Notes: a model not told the origin generated them from the sequence alone. Shown: positions 30,591-40,397, numbered from the stretch's first letter. The stretch: DNA of 64,000 bases from Bradyrhizobium sp. CIAT3101 (GCF_029714945.1 NZ_CP121634.1:1819001-1883000); one strand, 5' to 3'. Translations and numbers: made by a program.

Positions 30591-31514
30591 ATGATCAATC
30601 GGCGTCATCTTATCCGTTCCATCGGCGGTCTCTCCGCCCTCGGCGTCTCGACCGCCGCTTATGGCGTCGGCGTCGAGCCGGTGTTGCGGCTGCGCGTGAC
30701 GCGCTATCATCCAAAGCCGCGGCAATGGCCGACGGATTTTCCGCTGAAGATCGCCGTCATCGCCGACATCCATGCCTGCGATCCCTGGATGTCGCTGGAC
30801 CGGATCGAGGCCATCGTCGAGCGGACCAACGCGCTGAACGCCGACCTCATCGTGCTGCTCGGCGACTATGTCGCCGGTCATCACCATGTCACGCGCATCA
30901 TCCCGGCCAGCGAATGGGCGGGGGTGCTGAGCGGTCTCAAGGCGCCGCTCGGTATTCATGCGGTCATGGGCAACCACGACTATTGGGACGACAAGATCGT
31001 GCAGCGGGCCGGGCGCGGGCCGACGGTCGCCCACCGTGCGCTGGAAGCGGCTGGCATCCCCGTCTACGAGAACGACGTCGTGCGTCTCACCAAGGATGGG
31101 CGCCCGTTCTGGCTCGCCGGCCTCGGCGATCAACTCGCCTATGCGCCGTCGCAGCGCTACGGCCGCGCTCAGCGTTTCGGTGCTGACGATCTCACCGCGA
31201 CGCTCGCAAAGGTCACGGACGACGCCCCAATCGTCCTGCTCGCGCATGAGCCCTATATCGCGACGCGCGTGCCCGCGCGTGTCGCGCTCCAGCTGTCCGG
31301 TCACACCCATGGTGGTCAGATCCGCCTGTTCGGCTGGTCGCCGGCGCTTCCGCAGCAGCGCGGCGTTCCACTCGTCTACGGCCATCTCCGGCTGAAGTGC
31401 GACGTCATCATCTCAGGCGGCCTCGGCTGCAGCATCATGCCGGTCCGCGTCGGTGTGCCGCCCGAGATCGTCGAGGTGACGCTGGGGCGGGCGCCGGTGG
31501 CAACTGTGTCCTAG
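30591..31514 (+). CDS. Tat-exported metallophosphoesterase
   Basis: This 307-residue protein begins with a twin-arginine signal (INRRHLIRS then a hydrophobic stretch, cleavage probably near residue 25). Calcineurin-like metal motifs follow in order: IADIHACD, GDYVAG, GNHDYWDD and GHTHGGQ. The family (YkuE-like) includes phosphatases of UDP-linked and lipid substrates. The ATG at 30591 is preferred over a GTG 21 bp earlier since it opens the signal. It lies 129 bp after ruvB and 67 bp before ybgC on the same strand, an insertion between two genes that are often adjacent. Confidence 0.88.
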   Translation: MINRRHLIRSIGGLSALGVSTAAYGVGVEPVLRLRVTRYHPKPRQWPTDFPLKIAVIADIHACDPWMSLDRIEAIVERTNALNADLIVLLGDYVAGHHHVTRIIPASEWAGVLSGLKAPLGIHAVMGNHDYWDDKIVQRAGRGPTVAHRALEAAGIPVYENDVVRLTKDGRPFWLAGLGDQLAYAPSQRYGRAQRFGADDLTATLAKVTDDAPIVLLAHEPYIATRVPARVALQLSGHTHGGQIRLFGWSPALPQQRGVPLVYGHLRLKCDVIISGGLGCSIMPVRVGVPPEIVEVTLGRAPVATVS

Positions 31515-31581
31515 CCGGCTTGCGCAGCCGGCCGTTTTTGCGCAAAACGGGCCGGTAGCGACAAGTGAAGAGGCTCGCGAC

Positions 31582-32031
31582 GTGACAGCTCATCTCGACG
31601 GCGAGATCCGCGACGGCCGCCACCACATGCAGGTCCGCGTCTACTACGAGGACACGGATTTCTCGGGCATCGTCTATCATGCCAATTACCTGCGCTACAT
31701 GGAGCGCGGGCGCACCAATCATCTGCGGCTGATGGGTGCCGAGCAGCAGGCGCTGTTCGATCAACCCGAGACCGAAGGCGCGGGCTTTGCCTTCGTCGTG
31801 CGCTCGATGCATCTGGATTTTCTCAAACCTGCACGGATGGACGACGTGCTCGATGTCGTGACCTGGCCCGTTGCCGTGAAGGGGGCTTCCATCATGCTGG
31901 CGCAGGAGGTGCGGCGCGGTACGGACGTGCTGGTCAAGGCTGAGGTGCGCGTCGCTTTCATCAGCGGCGGCCGGGCGCAACCGATCCCGAAATCGATCCG
32001 CGCTCTGATGAAGGCCGATTTGATTTCCTGA
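31582..32031 (+). CDS. ybgC: Acyl-CoA thioesterase, YbgC type
   Basis: This 149-residue hot-dog thioesterase has the 4-hydroxybenzoyl-CoA thioesterase signature [25 protein letters not shown] with the catalytic Asp. YbgC hydrolyses short acyl-CoA or acts on acyl-ACP and is usually the first gene of the tol-pal operon. The start is a GTG. Here tolQRAB and pal do not follow; the next gene is an unrelated DUF1348 protein. Confidence 0.92.
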   Translation: MTAHLDGEIRDGRHHMQVRVYYEDTDFSGIVYHANYLRYMERGRTNHLRLMGAEQQALFDQPETEGAGFAFVVRSMHLDFLKPARMDDVLDVVTWPVAVKGASIMLAQEVRRGTDVLVKAEVRVAFISGGRAQPIPKSIRALMKADLIS

Positions 32032-32125
32032 TCGCCCGATAAGTGATCGGCCGACAGGTCACGGCCTATCGACTCCGTCAAATGCAGCGATAGATTGCGC
32101 CTCCAAACCAACCGATGAGGCCATC

Positions 32126-32593
32126 ATGTCGCGCCCGCCGCTTCCGCCCTTCACCCGTGAGACCGCCGCGCAAAAGGCGCGCATGGCCGAGGACGCCTGG
32201 AATTCGCGCGATCCGGTGAAAGTCTCGCTAGCCTATACCGAGGACAGCCGCTGGCGCAATCGCTCGGAAGTGTTTCAGGGCCGCGAGGCCATCGTGGCGT
32301 TCCTGACCCGCAAATGGGAGAAGGAGCAGGAGTATCGCCTGATCAAGGATCTCTGGGCCTTCGACGAGAACCGCATCGCGGTGCGCTTCCAGTATGAATG
32401 GCACGACGCGAGCGGCCAGTGGTATCGCTCCTACGGCAACGAGCAGTGGGAGTTCGACGAGCACGGCCTGATGCGGCGGCGCGAGGCCTCGATCAACGAC
32501 ATCACGATTGCGGAGAAGGATCGCCGGTTCCACTGGGCCGCGCCCGGGCCGCGGCCGGCGGATGTGCCGGGGCTGGGAACGGATCCGTTCTGA
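32126..32593 (+). CDS. DUF1348 / NTF2-like family protein
   Basis: This 155-residue protein fits the DUF1348 group of the NTF2-like fold: [27 protein letters not shown] at the start, then [20 protein letters not shown] and the [21 protein letters not shown] core, with a late [19 protein letters not shown] segment. Members are small cytosolic proteins with a cone-shaped pocket and no agreed role. It has no signal peptide. It follows ybgC by 94 bp and precedes a palindromic element. Confidence 0.88.
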   Translation: MSRPPLPPFTRETAAQKARMAEDAWNSRDPVKVSLAYTEDSRWRNRSEVFQGREAIVAFLTRKWEKEQEYRLIKDLWAFDENRIAVRFQYEWHDASGQWYRSYGNEQWEFDEHGLMRRREASINDITIAEKDRRFHWAAPGPRPADVPGLGTDPF

Positions 32594-32598
32594 ACTCT

Positions 32599-32750
32599 CA
32601 TCCCTCATGGTGAGGAGCCGCCACCGGGTCCGCGCAACGCGCGGCCCGATGACAGGCCCCGCGGCGTCTCGAACCATGCAGGCCCCGCCGCTGCAGCGGG
32701 GGCCTCGATCCTTCGAGACGCGGCCTTCGGCCGCTCCTCAGGATGAGGGG
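32599..32750. repeat. Interspersed inverted repeat
   Basis: Arms CCCTCATGGTGAGGAGC near 32601 and GCTCCTCAGGATGAGGG ending at 32749 face each other, with paired inner blocks (CGTCTCGAA / TTCGAGACG). Its right end runs up to the last codons of the amidotransferase gene. Confidence 0.75.
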
Positions 32751-33457
32751 GCAGATTTGCGCGCGAGGAACCGCGTAATCGCCCCACCGAGCTTCGCGTT
32801 GTCCATCGGCTGCGCCAGCGAATCCCTTGCCGTTGCCAGGACATCATCCGGCGCTTTGCCGTCGCGCAATTCGCAGCACACTTGCGCGAACTCCACGTCG
32901 AACTCCGGATGCGGCTGTACGGTCAGCGTTGCGCCATTGGCGTAGAGCAGGCCGGCATGCGGGGTAAATTCCGACGAGAGGATCGTGAGCGCGTCGTTTG
33001 GCGCCTCGATCACCTGGTCCTGATGCGAGCAGGCGATGGCGACGGCCTCGCCCTCGACGACGCCGTTCTCCGGCAGCACCTGATAGACGTGCCGGCCGAT
33101 GCCCCAGCCCTTCTCGGATTTGCGCACGGTGCCGCCGAGCGCCTGTGCGATCAGCTGATGGCCGAAGCAGATGCCCACCATCGGCGTCTTGTTGGCGTAA
33201 GCGCTGCGCACGAAATCTTCCAGCGGTGTGATCCAGTCGAGCCCGTCATAGACGCCGGCGGCAGCACCGGTGATCAGCACGGCCTCGAGCTTGCCCGGAT
33301 CGGGCAGCGCATCGCCATTCGGGATGCTGACGACGTCAACCGTAGCCGTCGGATCCTCGGCGTGGACCATGCGCTCGAACATGTCCGGAAACGAGCCGTG
33401 CTGTTCGCGATATTTTGGCGGAACCTGTCCGGTCTCGATGATGGTGATGCGTGCCAT
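32738..33457 (-). CDS. Class I glutamine amidotransferase-like protein
   Basis: This 239-residue protein has the class I (triad) glutaminase fold: nucleophile Cys in GICFGHQLIA (near residue 95), and the His-x-Glu pair in QPHPEF (near 183). It resembles GMP-synthase-like stand-alone amidotransferases rather than a subunit of a known synthase. Some relatives hydrolyse gamma-glutamyl amines in polyamine breakdown, which would suit the neighbourhood, but no such substrate is shown. It is read leftward, 28 bp after the LysR gene, so both may be cotranscribed. Confidence 0.85.
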   Translation of the reverse strand: MARITIIETGQVPPKYREQHGSFPDMFERMVHAEDPTATVDVVSIPNGDALPDPGKLEAVLITGAAAGVYDGLDWITPLEDFVRSAYANKTPMVGICFGHQLIAQALGGTVRKSEKGWGIGRHVYQVLPENGVVEGEAVAIACSHQDQVIEAPNDALTILSSEFTPHAGLLYANGATLTVQPHPEFDVEFAQVCCELRDGKAPDDVLATARDSLAQPMDNAKLGGAITRFLARKSAPSS

Positions 33458-33485
33458 GTGCCCCTCAGGTCAAAGATTGCGAAGC

Positions 33486-34412
33486 TCAGTCGCTTCCTGC
33501 CCCATGTTGCTGGTGTGGCGCTGTGCGCTCCAACTGCGCACTCTCCTTGCGGATCTCGGCGAGAAACGCCTTGGCCAGACGCGACAGCGGCTCGGCTTCC
33601 GACCATAGCATGTAGGCGACCGCGCGCGTCGTCGGCGTGAACGGCCGGACCACGAGGCCGTGGCCACCGTTCTGGCGCGGCGAGAAGGGATCGACCACGG
33701 CGGCGCCGACGCCTGCGGCCGCGAGCACGCAGGCCGTATTGCAATAGCGCACCTCGACCGTCGGCTGGAACGACGCGCCGGCGCGCGCAAAGCTGTCGCG
33801 CACGGCTTCGCCGAGCCGCGTGCCGCGCTCGAGCCCGATGAAGGGGAGACCGGACAGATCCGCGGCCGAGATCACTGGCTTGTCGGCGAGCGGATGCTGT
33901 GGCGGCAGCACGCAGACCATCTCGCCGGTGTGCACCACCTCATGCGCGATGCCGGGATGATGGGTCAGCCCGAGCGCGAAGCCGAGCTCGGCAACGCGGC
34001 TGAGCACGCCCTCGATGATGCCCTCATAGCGCCTGACGTCGAAGAACACGCGTGTCTCCGGACGCCGGCGCAGGAAGCCCGATAGCGCGGAGGGAATGAT
34101 GCTGTAGGCGAGCGGCGGCGTTGCCACGATGGCTAGATGTCCGGCGCGGTTCTCGCGCAGATCGCGGACGCGGTTCTCGAGCTTGGCGTGCAGCGCAAAA
34201 ATCGCCTCGCTCTCCTTGTAGAGCGCCATGGCTTCCGCGGTCGGAAACAGCCGGTTGTTGACGCGCTCGAACAGCGCAAAGCCCGCCTGCGCCTCCATCG
34301 TCTTCAGCGCATTGCTGACCGCGGGCTGCGACAGTGCCAGCTCGTCGGCCGCCGCCACCGTGGTGTGATGGCGGATGACGGCACGCAGGATCTCGAGCTG
34401 GCGCAGGTTCAT
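33486..34412 (-). CDS. LysR-family regulator
   Basis: This 308-residue regulator has an N-terminal winged helix-turn-helix (residues 1-60, TTVAAADELALSQPAVSNALKTME) and a ligand-binding domain of the LysR type. It is divergent from the N-carbamoylase gene; the 151-bp space between them is where a LysR regulator would be expected to bind. It probably controls the ureide/amino-acid cluster on its right and itself. Confidence 0.92.
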   Translation of the reverse strand: MNLRQLEILRAVIRHHTTVAAADELALSQPAVSNALKTMEAQAGFALFERVNNRLFPTAEAMALYKESEAIFALHAKLENRVRDLRENRAGHLAIVATPPLAYSIIPSALSGFLRRRPETRVFFDVRRYEGIIEGVLSRVAELGFALGLTHHPGIAHEVVHTGEMVCVLPPQHPLADKPVISAADLSGLPFIGLERGTRLGEAVRDSFARAGASFQPTVEVRYCNTACVLAAAGVGAAVVDPFSPRQNGGHGLVVRPFTPTTRAVAYMLWSEAEPLSRLAKAFLAEIRKESAQLERTAPHQQHGAGSD

Positions 34413-34563
34413 ATCACCGCCGATTATACTCTAGGTCAAAACATCATAGCACGATGAATTGCTTTTGCAGCCCTCCTTGCGCCTAATGGTCGCGGATTTG
34501 CATGCTGGATCAAAGGGTTCATTCGCCCATTGAGGCAGCATTGCGCACAGATTGGAGGCAGTC

Positions 34564-35520
34564 TTGGTTCGTGTCCTTCGCGCCGCCGCAGCCCAGATGG
34601 GGCCGACGCAGAAAGCCGATACGCGCGAGCATACGCTATCGCGAATGCTTGCCATGCTGGAGGAAGCGGCGAGCCGCGGCGCCAGCCTCGTGGTGTTTCC
34701 CGAGCTTGCCTTCACCACCTTCTTCCCGCGCTGGCTCCTGGAGGGCGATGCGCTCGACCACTATTTCGAGCACGGCATGCCGAACCCGGCCGTGGCAAAA
34801 CTGTTCGATCGTGCGCGTGCGCTGCGCGTCGGTTTCTATGTCGGCTATGCCGAGTTGACCGCCGAAGGACGCCGTTACAATTGCGCCATCCTGGTCGATC
34901 GCGACGGCGAGATTCTCGGCCGCTATCGCAAGGTGCATCTGCCGGGCTCGGTCGAGCCGCGCGAGGGCGCGCGCTACCAGCAGCTCGAGAAGCGCTATTT
35001 CGAATATGGCGACCTCGGCTTTCCCGCGTTCCGTGCCGGCTCGGCATGGGCACATGCGATCATGGGCATGATGATCTGCAACGATCGACGCTGGCCGGAA
35101 TCCTGGCGCGTGCTCGGCCTGCAAGGCGTCGAGCTCGTCTGCATCGGTTACAATTCGGCGGCCTATGATCCCAATGGCGGCGCCACGGAAGATGCTTCGC
35201 TGCGCACCTTCCATTCGACGCTGGTGACGCAGGCCAATGCCTACATGAACGCGACCTGGGCGATCTCGGTCGCCAAGGCCGGCGACGAGGACGGCTCGGG
35301 CCTGATCGGCGGCTCCTGCATCGTCGATCCCAACGGACGCATCGTTGCTCAGGCCGCGACCCTGACCGACGAGGTGATCGTCGCCGATCTGGACCTCGAT
35401 CTCTGCCGTCAGGGCAAGGACAAGATGTTCAATTTCGCCGCCCACCGGCGGCCTGAGCAATACAGGGTGATCACCGAGCGCGCCGGCGTCATCGAGCCGG
35501 CCGTGCTCGACGCGGACTGA
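34564..35520 (+). CDS. N-carbamoyl-D-amino-acid hydrolase-like amidase
   Basis: This 318-residue nitrilase-superfamily enzyme resembles N-carbamoyl-D-amino-acid amidohydrolase, which releases a free amino acid, CO2 and ammonia. The catalytic triad is visible: Glu47 (FPELAF), Lys123 (YRKVHLPG) and Cys172 (ICNDRRWPE). The start is taken as the TTG at 34564, with GGAGG 5 bases before it; this gives the family opening VRVLRAAAAQMGP and puts Glu at residue 47. It is the first gene of a long plus-strand run. A hydantoin racemase and a CE4 hydrolase lie downstream, which supports a role in ureide or hydantoin use. Confidence 0.9.
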   Translation: MVRVLRAAAAQMGPTQKADTREHTLSRMLAMLEEAASRGASLVVFPELAFTTFFPRWLLEGDALDHYFEHGMPNPAVAKLFDRARALRVGFYVGYAELTAEGRRYNCAILVDRDGEILGRYRKVHLPGSVEPREGARYQQLEKRYFEYGDLGFPAFRAGSAWAHAIMGMMICNDRRWPESWRVLGLQGVELVCIGYNSAAYDPNGGATEDASLRTFHSTLVTQANAYMNATWAISVAKAGDEDGSGLIGGSCIVDPNGRIVAQAATLTDEVIVADLDLDLCRQGKDKMFNFAAHRRPEQYRVITERAGVIEPAVLDAD

Positions 35521-35552
35521 CGATCTGGCACAGCGCTGGCAAAGGAGCTGAC

Positions 35553-36380
35553 ATGATACGCCTCTCGCTTTCTCTCGGTTTCGCAGCGCTGGCTGCCGTG
35601 ACGTCTGCGCAATCCGCGGAGCTTCCGGCGGAGATCAAGCAGGCGGGCACGCTCAAGCTCACGGTCAATTCCACCTACGCGCCGATGGAATACCGTGATC
35701 CCGCCAGCAACGAGCTGGTCGGGCTCGACATCGACCTCGCGAACGAACTCGCCAAGCGGCTCGGTGGCCTCAAGATCGTCTGGAGCGAGACGCCGTTCGC
35801 CGAGCTGATTCCGTCGCTCCAGACCAAGCGTGCCGATTTCATCATCTCCGGCATCTCCGATCGTGCCTCGCGACGCGAGAGCGCCGATTTCGTCGATTAC
35901 CTCACGACCGGCCCGCAGTTCTTCGTGATGGCGGACAGTGCGGCCAAGGATGCGACCGATCTCTGCGGCAAGAAGGTCGGCACCACCCGCAGCACCAGCT
36001 TTCCGGTCGAGATCGAGAAGTGGAGCAAGCAGAATTGCGAGGCGGGCGGCAAGCCAGCCATCCAATATGTGCCGGGCGAGAACTCGATCGACGTCCGTAA
36101 CCAGCTCAAGCAGGGCCGCATCGACGCTGCCGTACAGGGCAGCGAGACGTTGCCTTATGCGCAGACGCAGGAGCCGGGCAAGTACCGCGTCGTCGGCGAG
36201 TCCTTCGCGAAGGGCTACCAAGGCATCATGTTCCGCAAGGACGATGCCGCGCTCCGTGAAGTCGTGACGGAGAAACTCACCGTGATGATCGCGGATGGTT
36301 CCTACAAGGCAGTTCTCGACAAATGGGGTCTGGGTGCGAATGCGGTCACCCAGCCCATGCTGAACGCGGCACCGCAATGA
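35553..36380 (+). CDS. Polar amino-acid ABC binding protein 1
   Basis: This 275-residue periplasmic binding protein (SBP family 3) has a signal peptide (about 1-22) and the fold pattern GTLKLTVNSTYAPMEYRDP, GLDIDLANELAKRLG, then the second lobe. A single Cys pair (LCGKK and QNCEAGG) could form a disulfide. It overlaps the permease gene by 4 bp. A paralogue is encoded 1.6 kb downstream, after the ATPase. Confidence 0.93.
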   Translation: MIRLSLSLGFAALAAVTSAQSAELPAEIKQAGTLKLTVNSTYAPMEYRDPASNELVGLDIDLANELAKRLGGLKIVWSETPFAELIPSLQTKRADFIISGISDRASRRESADFVDYLTTGPQFFVMADSAAKDATDLCGKKVGTTRSTSFPVEIEKWSKQNCEAGGKPAIQYVPGENSIDVRNQLKQGRIDAAVQGSETLPYAQTQEPGKYRVVGESFAKGYQGIMFRKDDAALREVVTEKLTVMIADGSYKAVLDKWGLGANAVTQPMLNAAPQ

Positions 36381-37234
36381 AGGCGGCCCCGGCACTCGCG
36401 GAAGGTTTTCCCGATCTGTCGGGAATGCGGATCGCGCGCGAGCCGCACTGGTTTCGCTGGCTGAGCGCGGCCCTGATCGTCCTGGTGCTGGCGGCGATCG
36501 CGCGGGCGTTTGCCAATGGCCAGATCGAATGGTCCTATGTCAGCCGCTTCATCACCGCAAAAGTGATCATCGAGGGCATCGTCAACACCATGGTGATGGC
36601 GGTGCTGGCAATGGGACTCGGCATCTTCCTCGGAATCGTCGTTGCGATCATGCGGCTGTCGCCGAATCCGGTGCTGAAGACGGTGGCCGCCGGCTACACC
36701 TGGCTGTTCCGCGGCACGCCGCTGATCCTGCAACTGCTGTTGTGGTTCAATCTCGCGCTGGTATTTCCGACCATCGGCATTCCCGGCCTGTGGTCCGCGC
36801 GCGCCGTCGACGTCATGACGCCGTTCCTCGCGGCCCTGCTCGGGCTCGGCATCAACCAGGGCGCCTACACTTCCGAAGTCATGCGCGCCGGCATGCTGTC
36901 GGTCGACATCGGGCAATATGAGGCAGCGCAGGCGATCGGCATGGGACGGCTGCGCGCGCTGCGCCGGATCATCCTGCCGCAGGCGATGCGCGTCGTGATC
37001 CCGCCGCTCGGCAACGAGTTCATCGGCATGGTGAAGGCGACGTCGCTCGCGAGCGTCATCCAGTATCCGGAAGTGCTGCATAACGCCGAAAACATCTATT
37101 ACGCCAATTCCCGCGTGATCGAGCTGCTGATCGTCGCCGGGCTCTGGTATCTGCTCGTGGTCTCGATCTTGACGCCGCTCCAGATGCTGCTCGAACGCCG
37201 TTTTGCACGCGGCACCATGCGGTTGGCGCGATGA
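36377..37234 (+). CDS. Polar amino-acid ABC permease
   Basis: This 285-residue inner-membrane protein of the HisM/GlnP group has about five to six membrane segments and the EAA loop [22 protein letters not shown], which docks the ATPase. The ATG at 36377 overlaps the binding-protein stop (ATGA). Only one permease gene is present, so the channel is probably a homodimer. It overlaps the ATPase gene by 4 bp. Confidence 0.93.
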   Translation: MKAAPALAEGFPDLSGMRIAREPHWFRWLSAALIVLVLAAIARAFANGQIEWSYVSRFITAKVIIEGIVNTMVMAVLAMGLGIFLGIVVAIMRLSPNPVLKTVAAGYTWLFRGTPLILQLLLWFNLALVFPTIGIPGLWSARAVDVMTPFLAALLGLGINQGAYTSEVMRAGMLSVDIGQYEAAQAIGMGRLRALRRIILPQAMRVVIPPLGNEFIGMVKATSLASVIQYPEVLHNAENIYYANSRVIELLIVAGLWYLLVVSILTPLQMLLERRFARGTMRLAR

Positions 37235-37995
37235 CAAAACCCCTCGTCGCGATCCGCTCGGTGAGCAAGAGTTTTGGAGAGTTTCAGGCTCTCAAGAACG
37301 TCTCGCTCGACGTCTGGCCCGGCGAGGTGATGTGCCTGATCGGCGCCTCCGGCTCCGGCAAAACCACGCTGCTTCGCTGCATCAACCAGCTCGCTGTCAT
37401 CGATAGCGGCGGCATCTGGCTCGATGGCGAATTGCTTGGCGTGCGCGAGCAAAGCGGGCGGTTGCATCGCCTCAGCGAGAACGAGATCGGGCGGCAGCGG
37501 CTGAAGACCGGCATGGTGTTCCAGCGCTTCAATCTGTTTCCGCACAAGACCGCGCTGGAGAACATCACCGAAGGCCCGCTGCAGGTGCAGGGCCGCAAGG
37601 CCGACGAGGTCCGCGCCGAGGCGATCGAACTGCTGCGGCGCGTTGGGCTCTCGGCGAAGGCCAATTCGTATCCCGCGCAACTCTCGGGCGGCCAGCAGCA
37701 ACGCGTCGCGATTGCGCGGGCGCTCGCGATGAAGCCGATGCTGATGCTGTTCGACGAGCCGACCAGCGCGCTCGATCCCGAGCTCGTCGGCGAAGTGCTC
37801 GCGGTGATGAAGGAGCTGGCGAAGAGCGGCATGACCATGATGGTGGTGACGCACGAGCTCGGCTTTGCCCGCGAGGTCGCCGACCGCGTCGTCTACATGG
37901 ACCAGGGCGCGATCGTCGAACAGGGCCGCGCGTCCGAAGTGCTGGGCGCGCCGCGCGAAGAGCGCACCAAGGCATTTCTTTCGGCTGTGATCTGA
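37231..37995 (+). CDS. Polar amino-acid ABC ATPase
   Basis: This 254-residue ATPase of the GlnQ/HisP group energises the permease before it. Walker A is GASGSGKTT, the signature is [16 protein letters not shown], Walker B is [14 protein letters not shown], and the switch His is in [16 protein letters not shown]. Length is normal. Confidence 0.96.
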   Translation: MTKPLVAIRSVSKSFGEFQALKNVSLDVWPGEVMCLIGASGSGKTTLLRCINQLAVIDSGGIWLDGELLGVREQSGRLHRLSENEIGRQRLKTGMVFQRFNLFPHKTALENITEGPLQVQGRKADEVRAEAIELLRRVGLSAKANSYPAQLSGGQQQRVAIARALAMKPMLMLFDEPTSALDPELVGEVLAVMKELAKSGMTMMVVTHELGFAREVADRVVYMDQGAIVEQGRASEVLGAPREERTKAFLSAVI

Positions 37996-38010
37996 AATGG
38001 GGGCGTATTG

Positions 38011-38841
38011 ATGAAAAGACTTTTTGTTGCGGCGGCGCTTTTCGGTGCCATGAGCGTCTCGGCGCTTGGTACTAAGGCTTGGGCGATCGAGCTGCCGCCT
38101 GAAATCGCCAAGCGCGGCAGCCTCAAGGTGGCGCTGGTGCCGAACTATCCGCCGATGGAGTTCCGCGATCCCGCGACCAACGCGCTGTCGGGCTTCGACA
38201 TCGATCTCGGCGAGGCGCTCGGGCGCAAGCTCGGCGTCAAGATCGAATGGACCGAAACCAGCTTTGCCGAGTTCATGCCGTCGATTTCGACGGGTCGGGT
38301 GGACGCCATCCTGTCCGGCTTCACCGACTATGCGAGCCGGCACGACATTGCCTCCTTCGTCGACTATTTGCGTAGCGGCCCAAAATTCTTCGTGCAGCAG
38401 TCCCGTGCGTCCGAGTTCAAGGACATGGCTGCACTGTGCGGAAAGAAGGTCGGCGCCAGCCGCCGGACCATGTTTCCGGCCGAGATCGACAAGTGGAGCC
38501 AGAAGAACTGCGGCAGCAACCCGATCCAGTTCGTCGGCACGGATGGCTCGGCAGATGCGCGCACGCAGCTCAGGCAGGGCCGCATCGACGCCGCCGTGCA
38601 GGGCAACGAGACGCTGCCCTATGTGATGGATCTCGAGCCGGGCACCTATGCCCCGGTCGGCGATCCCTTCGCAACGCAGTTCACCGGCATTGCGCTGCCG
38701 GTCAAGGAAAAGGCACTTCAGCAGGCAATGCTGGAGGCGGTCGACGCGCTGATCGCCGACGGCACCTACAAGACCCTGCTTGCCAAGTGGAAACTGACAG
38801 ACAACGCACTCGAAAAGGCGACCATCAATGCTGGACAGTAA
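38011..38841 (+). CDS. Polar amino-acid ABC binding protein 2
   Basis: This 276-residue binding protein is a clear paralogue of the one at 35553: both share the pattern LPPEI(A/K)xxGxLK, (Y/N)xPMEYRDP-like and DLCGKK/ALCGKK with QGRIDAAVQG. A signal peptide occupies about 1-27. The ATG at 38011 is preferred over the TTG at 38008 because GGGGGCG precedes it. It lies after the ATPase and overlaps the CE4 gene by 14 bp. The two proteins probably feed the same permease with different ligands. Confidence 0.92.
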   Translation: MKRLFVAAALFGAMSVSALGTKAWAIELPPEIAKRGSLKVALVPNYPPMEFRDPATNALSGFDIDLGEALGRKLGVKIEWTETSFAEFMPSISTGRVDAILSGFTDYASRHDIASFVDYLRSGPKFFVQQSRASEFKDMAALCGKKVGASRRTMFPAEIDKWSQKNCGSNPIQFVGTDGSADARTQLRQGRIDAAVQGNETLPYVMDLEPGTYAPVGDPFATQFTGIALPVKEKALQQAMLEAVDALIADGTYKTLLAKWKLTDNALEKATINAGQ

Positions 38842-39712
38842 GGCCCTCCAGAGCATTCCGCTCACCCCAGCCAACACCGCGGATCCCGCACCGGAATATC
38901 CCTGGCCGAAGCCGTACACATCGGCGATGTTCCTGTCCTTCGACGTCGACGCGGAAAGCGCGTGGACCAGCAAGGACGCCGTGCACGCCCAGCGGCTCAT
39001 CACCATGAGCTATGGCGGCTACGAGGCGCGCGTCGGCACGCCAAAGCTGCTGGAGCTGCTCGATCAGCTCGATCTCAAGGCGACGTTCTTCGTCACGGGC
39101 TGGTCGGTCGATGCGCATCCGGCGATGGCGGAGTCGATCCTCAAGGCCGGCCACGAGATCGGCCATCACGGCTATCATCATCTCCTGCCGGATCCCGGCG
39201 ATCCCTGGATCGAGGAGGAGCTGGAGCGCGGCTTCGAAGCGCTGAAGCGTCGGCTCGGCGTCAAGCCGACCGGCTATCGGGCGCCATACGGCGAATTCAC
39301 CGAGGAGCTGCGCGCAGCACTCGTGCGTCACGGCATCGTCTACACGTCCTCGTTCCGCGACGACGTGCGGCCCTATCGGCATCGCCTCGCCGACGGCAAG
39401 CCCGGTACGATCGAGCTGCCGGTGACGGCGAGCTATGATGACTGGATGCATGGTCTGTCGGCGCGCTTCAGCCCGCGCTCGATCTTCCCCAAGGAGCACG
39501 TGCTCTCGATCTGGAAGGACGAGCTCGACGAAACCAGGGACTGGGGTGCGATGGTGACGACCGTGCTGCATCCGCAATGCAGCGGCCGTCCGATGCGGCT
39601 GCGCCTGCTGCGCGAGTTCCTGACCTACGCAAAATCGTGCCCGGACGTCTGGATCACCACCGGCGAGAAGATCGCTGAGAACTTCCTGCGCCACGAGGCC
39701 GCCAACCGTTGA
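38828..39712 (+). CDS. PuuE-like CE4 polysaccharide deacetylase-family hydrolase
   Basis: This 294-residue protein has the NodB/CE4 fold: FLSFDVDAESAW (Asp pair, near residue 36), GHEIGHHGYHH (metal histidines, near 112) and YRAPYGE (near 148). Intracellular relatives without a signal peptide include PuuE-type allantoinase, which opens the allantoin ring, and this protein lacks a signal peptide too. In a cluster with a hydantoin racemase and an N-carbamoylase, a ring-opening amidohydrolase role is more likely than sugar deacetylation. This substrate is inference. It is cotranslated with the second binding protein. Confidence 0.8.
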   Translation: MLDSKALQSIPLTPANTADPAPEYPWPKPYTSAMFLSFDVDAESAWTSKDAVHAQRLITMSYGGYEARVGTPKLLELLDQLDLKATFFVTGWSVDAHPAMAESILKAGHEIGHHGYHHLLPDPGDPWIEEELERGFEALKRRLGVKPTGYRAPYGEFTEELRAALVRHGIVYTSSFRDDVRPYRHRLADGKPGTIELPVTASYDDWMHGLSARFSPRSIFPKEHVLSIWKDELDETRDWGAMVTTVLHPQCSGRPMRLRLLREFLTYAKSCPDVWITTGEKIAENFLRHEAANR

Positions 39713-39720
39713 GGAGTGCC

Positions 39721-40377
39721 ATGACCCGTCGCCGCATCCTCGTCATCAACCCCAACTCGTCGGCGTCGGTCACGGCGGCGATCGACGAGGCGGTGGCGCC
39801 GCTGCGCATCGCCGGCGGGCCCGACATCGAGGTCGTCGGGCTTGCCGAGGGACCGCCAAGCATCAGCTCGCAGCGCGATTCTGACAGCGTCGTGATGCCG
39901 CTGGTCAACCGCGTCACGCGCGACGATGCGGATGCCTTCGTGCTCGCCTGCTTCAGCGATCCCGGCCTGCATGCGGTGCGCGAGGCGGCCGGCGGCCGTC
40001 CGGTGCTGGGCATCGCCGAATGCGGGATCTTTCGAGCGCTGATGCTGGGCGAACGTTATGGCGTCATTGCGCTGTCGCCATCGAGCATCCGCCGCCAGCA
40101 GCGCATGGCGCGGGTGATGGGCGTCGACAGCCGCTATGCCGGAAGCTGGTCGGTCGGTGCAAGCGCGGCGGAAACCGCAGGCGCGGATATCCGCGGCCGG
40201 TTGATCGACGCTGGTCGTGCGCTGGTCACGCACTATCGCGCCGATGTCGTGGTGATGGGCTGCGCCGGCATGGCCTCGCATCGCGCGGCGATTGCGGAAG
40301 CGATCGGCGTGCCCGTGATCGAACCGGCGCAGCAGGCGGTCGCGGCTGCGATCGGCGCGGTGTTGTTGAATACGTAA
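39721..40377 (+). CDS. Asp/Glu/hydantoin racemase family protein
   Basis: This 218-residue protein opens ILVINPNSSASVTAAIDEAV, as hydantoin racemase and allantoin racemase do. The two active cysteines are visible in FVLACFSDPG (near residue 81) and VVMGCAGMAS (near 181). Such enzymes invert the 5-position of hydantoins or allantoin so that one enantiomer-specific hydrolase can use the whole pool. The ATG at 39721 has GAGGAG in front; a TTG 12 bp earlier overlaps the previous stop and is less likely. Confidence 0.92.
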   Translation: MTRRRILVINPNSSASVTAAIDEAVAPLRIAGGPDIEVVGLAEGPPSISSQRDSDSVVMPLVNRVTRDDADAFVLACFSDPGLHAVREAAGGRPVLGIAECGIFRALMLGERYGVIALSPSSIRRQQRMARVMGVDSRYAGSWSVGASAAETAGADIRGRLIDAGRALVTHYRADVVVMGCAGMASHRAAIAEAIGVPVIEPAQQAVAAAIGAVLLNT

Positions 40378-40397
40378 GATCTCTGGAGCTTCTTGGA

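Noticed and set aside
40020..40397. An open frame upstream of the peptide-type binding protein.
   Set aside because: It is a different frame of the racemase gene; the Tat signal beginning at 40398 sets the real start.
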